Origin: JAAFHB01 sp038236995
GTDB lineage: Bacteria > Bacteroidota > Bacteroidia > Bacteroidales > Prolixibacteraceae
NCBI GenBank assembly: GCA_038236995.1
Contig: JBBRZE010000019.1
Location: 1-64,000 of the forward strand
Length of the DNA stretch: 64,000 nt
Reading direction: 5' to 3'
The stretch's first letter is position 1; every line of letters starts with the position of its first letter. Shown here piece by piece: positions 59,993 to 64,000 of this stretch. The notes under the pieces were generated by a model. The model made no database searches. It was given only the letters and a program-made list of their open reading frames with translations, and was not told the DNA's origin. Made by a program: the position numbers and the translations under genes.

Positions 59993-61558
59993 ATGCCTCC
60001 CGAAACAAATAATTTCCGTAACAAGACTAAATCGAAAATGACCATTGAGCAGTTGAATGCTCAATATGGTAAAATTCCACCTCAGGCACCTGAAGTGGAA
60101 GAAGCCGTACTTGGTGCATTGATGCTCGAACGGGATGCCTATATTACAGTAGCTGCAATACTTAAGTCTGAAAGCTTCTATAAGGAAGAGCACCAGAAAA
60201 TCTTTAAGGTTATTCAGCATTTGGTCGCCAATGAAAAACCTGTTGACCTTCTGATGGTTACCCAGGAATTGAAAAACAGGGAGGAATTGGATGAAGTGGG
60301 CGGCCCCATCTATATCACCCAATTAACCAGCAGAGTAGCTTCAGCGGCGCACATCGAATTCCATGCGAGAATTATCGCGCAGAAATTTATTCAGCGCGAG
60401 CTGATAAGAATTGCGTCAGAGATCCAGGTTAAATCATACGACGACTCAATGGAACTGGACGATCTGATTGATTATGCAGAAGCGTCTCTTTTCAAAGTCA
60501 CAGAAGGAAATATCTCGAAAGAGTCGCAACCAATAAAACCCTTGCTTCGCGAAGCCATCGAAAGGATTGAAGAAAACGCGAAAAAACCAGACGGATTGAG
60601 CGGAATTGCATCGGGATTTACAAATCTCGACAAAATCACATCTGGATGGCAAAATACCGATTTAATGATCATTGCTGCACGACCTGCGATGGGTAAAACA
60701 GCTTTCGTACTTTCAATGGCCAGAAACATGGCCGTACTAAAAAATGTTCCGGTTGCTTTTTTCTCGCTTGAAATGTCTTCAATACAGCTAGTTAACAGGT
60801 TGATTGCTGCAGAAACAGAGCTTGGATCCGAAAAAATTAAAAGCGGCAAACTTGAAGATTGGGAATGGGAACTTTTTAACCGCAGGATTAAAAATCTGGA
60901 AAATGCCCCGCTATTCATTGACGACACCCCTGCTTTATCCGTTTTCGAATTCAGAGCAAAATGCCGGAGGTTGAAAATGCAGCACAACATTGGAATCGTT
61001 GTTGTCGACTATCTTCAGTTAATGACAGCCGGCAGCGACGTAAAAGGAAACCGAGAGCAAGAGGTCAGTACAATTTCACGAAACCTGAAAGCCATTGCCA
61101 AAGAGATTAATGTGCCGATCATTGCCCTTTCGCAGTTAAACCGTTCTGTTGAATCCCGTGACGGGAAACGGCCTCAGCTTTCCGACTTACGTGAGTCAGG
61201 AGCAATTGAACAGGATGCTGACATGGTTATGTTTATTCACAGACCTGAGTACTATGGAATCACCCAGGATACTGATGGAAATTCGTTAATGGGTGTTGCC
61301 GAAATTATCATAGCTAAACATCGTAACGGTTCAGTCGGTGATGTTCAGTTAGCATTTAAGGCTTCGCTTGCAAAATTCACTGATTTGGAAGAGGTTTCAA
61401 TGGGAACAATGCCTGATGATCTTGGAGAAGGTAAAAAAGAGGCGATCTATCGTTCAAAAATGAATGACGAATTTGCTTTAGCAGGAGCAGGAAATAAATT
61501 ATCCTCTTCCGGATTTGGTAGGCCCGGTGATCAGATAGATGAAGGATCGCCGTTCTGA
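59993..61558 (+). CDS. dnaB: Replicative DNA helicase DnaB
   Basis: 521 aa hexameric 5'-3' helicase of the replication fork. The N-terminal domain (PPQAPEVEEAVLGALMLERDA) precedes a RecA-like domain with Walker A ARPAMGKTAFVLSMARN, H1a-type FFSLEMSSIQLVNRLIAAE, Walker B IGIVVVDYLQLM, and PIIALSQLNRSVESRDGKRPQLSDLRESGAIEQDADMV reported in two parts: ALSQLNRSVESRDGKRP and LSDLRESGAIEQDADMV. The C-terminus is the usual linker-rich tail. A plain single gene without an intein. Confidence 0.97.
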   Translation: MPPETNNFRNKTKSKMTIEQLNAQYGKIPPQAPEVEEAVLGALMLERDAYITVAAILKSESFYKEEHQKIFKVIQHLVANEKPVDLLMVTQELKNREELDEVGGPIYITQLTSRVASAAHIEFHARIIAQKFIQRELIRIASEIQVKSYDDSMELDDLIDYAEASLFKVTEGNISKESQPIKPLLREAIERIEENAKKPDGLSGIASGFTNLDKITSGWQNTDLMIIAARPAMGKTAFVLSMARNMAVLKNVPVAFFSLEMSSIQLVNRLIAAETELGSEKIKSGKLEDWEWELFNRRIKNLENAPLFIDDTPALSVFEFRAKCRRLKMQHNIGIVVVDYLQLMTAGSDVKGNREQEVSTISRNLKAIAKEINVPIIALSQLNRSVESRDGKRPQLSDLRESGAIEQDADMVMFIHRPEYYGITQDTDGNSLMGVAEIIIAKHRNGSVGDVQLAFKASLAKFTDLEEVSMGTMPDDLGEGKKEAIYRSKMNDEFALAGAGNKLSSSGFGRPGDQIDEGSPF

Positions 61559-61605
61559 TATTGCACAAATATATTTATTGACGAAATAGTCACTTTTTGA
61601 TTGAT

Positions 61606-63798
61606 CTACATTTTTTTTACATACTCGGAAATGCAAATTTCAGTTCTGCTACTTTGAAGATTTTGACCAGGAGACCTAATGAATCCATTGGGTAATTTTG
61701 TTGTTAATTGGGTCTCCCCATATCCTTTGGCAACGATCCTGCCGGCAGTAATCCCTTTTGATCTGACATAATTCGCCGCTGCATCAGCGCGAAATTGCGC
61801 CAAATCTATATTGTATTGTTTACTGTCCATGCTACTTGAATATGATCTTAACTCAACTGCTAATTCGGAATTTTCGTTCATCAATAAAACAATCTGATCG
61901 AGCTCTTTGGCTGTTTCTGGTAATATATCCCATCTGTCAAGCTTGAAATTGATGTTTTTCATCACAATTACATCACCTGCAAAATAGACAGGTATGGATG
62001 GGGTAAATGTTGAATCCTTCTTGATTCCTTTGGTTGAGAGATTTACAGTGGCCAGCCAGCATTTTGTTTTGTTTGCAAGTTTGGCAACTTTGATCTGATA
62101 ATCTGATTCCGGTTGTAATTCTAGCTGAAATAAACCATTTGCATCACATTTTACCTCCTCACTGATCGATCGGAGCCTATTCTTTAAAACTATTGTAGCC
62201 CCTGACACTGGCTTATTACCGATTGCCGAAAAAATAATTCCTTTCAGCATGTATAAGGGACTCTCTCTAACCAATGCCACTTTTATTGTATCCAATTCTT
62301 GTAGTTTTTCCCTATTAAACTCGAGCCGACTCTCTTTGTAATTTTTGTTGGCAACCAAAAAACGGTAAGATTTAAACGGGTTTATCTTAACATCTTCCCT
62401 GCCGTTACTATTACTAAGAATGGTAACAGGTTCAGTACCTTCCTCAGCAACAACAATACTTGTGAAGGGCAGACTTTTTTTGGTTTTTGCATCAAAAACC
62501 GAAATATTATGATTGCGAAAAGATTGTTTTAGGCTGAATATATCATCATCTCCAAATGTGTTATTCCTGTCTGAGCTGAAGTAACCACTCTCTCCCGTAT
62601 CAAGAGTTATAAAGCCGAAATCGTCAAATCGTGTATTGAAAGGATACCCTGGATTTATTGGCGTTGAGAACCCTTCCCCCAATTTGCATGCAAAAAAAAC
62701 ATCCAGACCACCAAGTCCGGGAATTCCATTTGAAGCATACCAAAGGTTACCCTGGTGATCTACAAAAGGAAACATGTCGTTACCCGGCGTGTTAATTCCG
62801 GGGCCTAAATTGATTGGCGGACTCCATGAACCTGCCCCTTGAGAATCGGTAATATAATGAGAAACATACAGATCCAATCCACCCAGTCCGCCCGGCTTAT
62901 CAGAAGTAAAGTACAAATCGGTTCCATCAGGACTCAAGGCCGGATGTTCACAGGAATATTGATCATCATTCAGGGACAGCGGTTGAATATTGATCCAGTT
63001 ATTTGATTTTAAATCCCATACAGCCTCAAATAAGCTCAATTTATTGATCCCTTCATTGCTTTTGCGCAACCGGGAACGGAAATAATTACTTCGGGTAAAA
63101 ATGATGGTGTCCTGATTTTTACTGAATGTAACAGGCCCTTCGTGATAAATGGAATTCAATCTATTTGAAAACGGACTAGCCTCTTTATCCTCGGGATTTG
63201 CGACATAAAGGTCAAGAAACGAAGATTTTGTCCAGTTATAAGTAGAGCGGACCATAGAGAATTTAGTACGGTCACTTGAAAAAACAATCCTATTTTGGAA
63301 ATAGGCAGGGCTGAAATCATCTGCGTCCGAAGAGAATGGTGCCTTTGCGATCGTATAATTAGCTGAATCTTTGTAAAATAATTCCATATTTTGATAAGCA
63401 TCTGAAAATGCAGCTCCGCGTGGATCACCGGGTGCGGCATCCTGGTATCTCTTGTACCAGAATGCGGCCAACGGATACTTGCCATTTCTGGACAATGCCC
63501 GTGCATAATTCAAAAGTAAAAATGGTTGAGTCTCCTTCTTCTCATTTTCCCTTGTCAAAAACGCATAGCACCTTTCGGCATTTTGACTGTCATTAATCCG
63601 ATCGTAAATATCAGCCAGTTTCTCGTAAACTCCAGCGTTCTGCGGATCTTTTTTTAAAATCTTCTCATAAATAGGTATAGCTCTATGAAAATCAAAATAG
63701 CTATAATATCTGTCAGCCCGTTTCTTTTTCGTAACAAAATCACGTGAAGATCCCACGGTACAAAATAACAAACTAATAAACAATAATATAATCTTCAT
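61606..63798 (-). CDS. OmpA-family protein with TPR and PD40 beta-propeller (PorE-like)
   Basis: 730 aa outer membrane-associated protein. Signal peptide (residues 1-18). TPR-like region about 25-140 (YEKILKKDPQNAGVYEKLAD, YERL..AFWYKRYQDAAPGDP). PD40/WD40-like propeller about 155-420 (FQNRIVFSSDRTK, HPALSPDGTDLYFTSDKPGG, GLGGLDVFFA, SGYFSSDRN). Then a carboxypeptidase-like regulatory region about 520-600, and a C-terminal OmpA peptidoglycan-binding domain (NINFKLDRWDILPETAKELDQIV, YNIDLAQFRADAAANYVRSKGI). The architecture and the PorP/SprF gene 12 bp upstream suggest a type IX secretion-associated PorE-like anchor. Confidence 0.88.
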   Translation of the reverse strand: MKIILLFISLLFCTVGSSRDFVTKKKRADRYYSYFDFHRAIPIYEKILKKDPQNAGVYEKLADIYDRINDSQNAERCYAFLTRENEKKETQPFLLLNYARALSRNGKYPLAAFWYKRYQDAAPGDPRGAAFSDAYQNMELFYKDSANYTIAKAPFSSDADDFSPAYFQNRIVFSSDRTKFSMVRSTYNWTKSSFLDLYVANPEDKEASPFSNRLNSIYHEGPVTFSKNQDTIIFTRSNYFRSRLRKSNEGINKLSLFEAVWDLKSNNWINIQPLSLNDDQYSCEHPALSPDGTDLYFTSDKPGGLGGLDLYVSHYITDSQGAGSWSPPINLGPGINTPGNDMFPFVDHQGNLWYASNGIPGLGGLDVFFACKLGEGFSTPINPGYPFNTRFDDFGFITLDTGESGYFSSDRNNTFGDDDIFSLKQSFRNHNISVFDAKTKKSLPFTSIVVAEEGTEPVTILSNSNGREDVKINPFKSYRFLVANKNYKESRLEFNREKLQELDTIKVALVRESPLYMLKGIIFSAIGNKPVSGATIVLKNRLRSISEEVKCDANGLFQLELQPESDYQIKVAKLANKTKCWLATVNLSTKGIKKDSTFTPSIPVYFAGDVIVMKNINFKLDRWDILPETAKELDQIVLLMNENSELAVELRSYSSSMDSKQYNIDLAQFRADAAANYVRSKGITAGRIVAKGYGETQLTTKLPNGFIRSPGQNLQSSRTEICISEYVKKM

Positions 63799-63810
63799 TT
63801 TATCTATTGA

Positions 63811-64000
63811 TTAAAAGAATCTGGGGGTTGAAATCTTTCCCCTTGAAAAATCAAACTGATATCGTAATGCGATTTCATGCGATCCACTGGTAAAGTCCTT
63901 CAATTGGGTGGTTGAATATTCATAGGCATAGCCCAGAAATAATTGTTTGCTTATTTTTACTTGACACAAGAAGCCAACCGAAGCTATACTTCTGTAAGAT
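63811..64000 (-). CDS. PorP/SprF-family type IX secretion membrane protein (C-terminal fragment)
   Basis: The gene runs off the window; its TAA is at 63811-63813. The visible C-terminal part includes LFLGYAYEYSTTQLKDFTSG and SHEIALRYQFDFS, ending ISTPRFF, the usual end of PorP/SprF beta-barrel proteins. These outer membrane proteins act with PorE-like anchors and with large adhesins exported by the type IX system. It precedes the OmpA-family gene by 12 bp. Confidence 0.82.
   Translation of the reverse strand, partial: SYRSIASVGFLCQVKISKQLFLGYAYEYSTTQLKDFTSGSHEIALRYQFDFSRGKISTPRFF

Overview
This window comes from a Bacteroidota chromosome. It most resembles the free-living, polysaccharide-degrading Bacteroidales/Marinilabiliales type (for example Prolixibacteraceae); that placement is an inference from gene content, not a measurement. 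The evidence includes a TonB receptor with a carboxypeptidase-like N-terminal domain, a PorP/SprF + OmpA/PorE-type gene pair typical of type IX secretion organisms, DUF5009 and YqgE proteins, and several promoters with the Bacteroidota -7 box TAnnTTTG. TAA and TGA both serve as ordinary stops. I saw no transposase, integrase, CRISPR array, tRNA or rRNA gene.

Layout: 1-7.8 kb holds dnaK (cut at the window edge), an HGSNAT/DUF5009-like membrane protein, panB, an RluA-type pseudouridine synthase, a HAD hydrolase, a GH105-type hydrolase and a cation-efflux transporter. 7.8-8.5 kb is a non-coding patch with a decayed Rrf2-like gene end and a 42-bp tandem array. 8.5-14.5 kb carries a TonB receptor, a stand-alone SecD-P1-like exported protein and a run of HTH_42, DUF2284 and DUF3795 genes. 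14.8-20.3 kb is a compact beta-mannoside operon: GH130 mannosylglucose phosphorylase, a cellobiose 2-epimerase-like AGE protein and a GPH symporter, with a divergent AraC regulator broken by an in-frame TGA. 20.3-29.3 kb holds recR, an acetyltransferase, a HicAB module, AMP nucleosidase-holA-rhomboid, YqgE, a DivIC-like protein and pruA. 29.4-29.8 kb is a second, unrelated 42-bp tandem array. 30-36.1 kb is a glycan cluster (deacetylase, three types of glycosyltransferase, FkbM methyltransferase). 36.4-41.7 kb is a complete xylose operon (xylR-xylB-xylA-xylE).

41.9-49.4 kb carries a secreted protein, proline dehydrogenase, an OmpH-like chaperone and a second envelope-glycan set (GT2, PAP2, GT39, GT2). 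49.5-53.8 kb holds a biotin carrier with a carboxyltransferase, an LptF/G permease and tgt. 53.9-61.6 kb is a housekeeping run: GT2, ECF sigma factor, rsmG, rpmH, a PASTA protein, rluD, ddl and dnaB. The window ends in the OmpA/PorE-like gene and a PorP/SprF fragment.

Two sugar pathways can be reconstructed. Mannosyl disaccharides imported by the GPH symporter would be epimerised to mannosylglucose and phosphorolysed to mannose-1-phosphate and glucose. Xylose imported by XylE would be isomerised and phosphorylated to xylulose-5-phosphate. I found no clearly new multi-gene system. The most unusual signals are the two unrelated 42-bp arrays, the Rrf2 remnant in frame with the first array, the nonsense codon in the mannan regulator, the Tgt lacking its usual zinc cysteines, the class IV aminotransferase lacking its expected lysine, the stand-alone SecD-P1-like protein, and the long perfect inverted repeats upstream of dnaK and of the TonB receptor.
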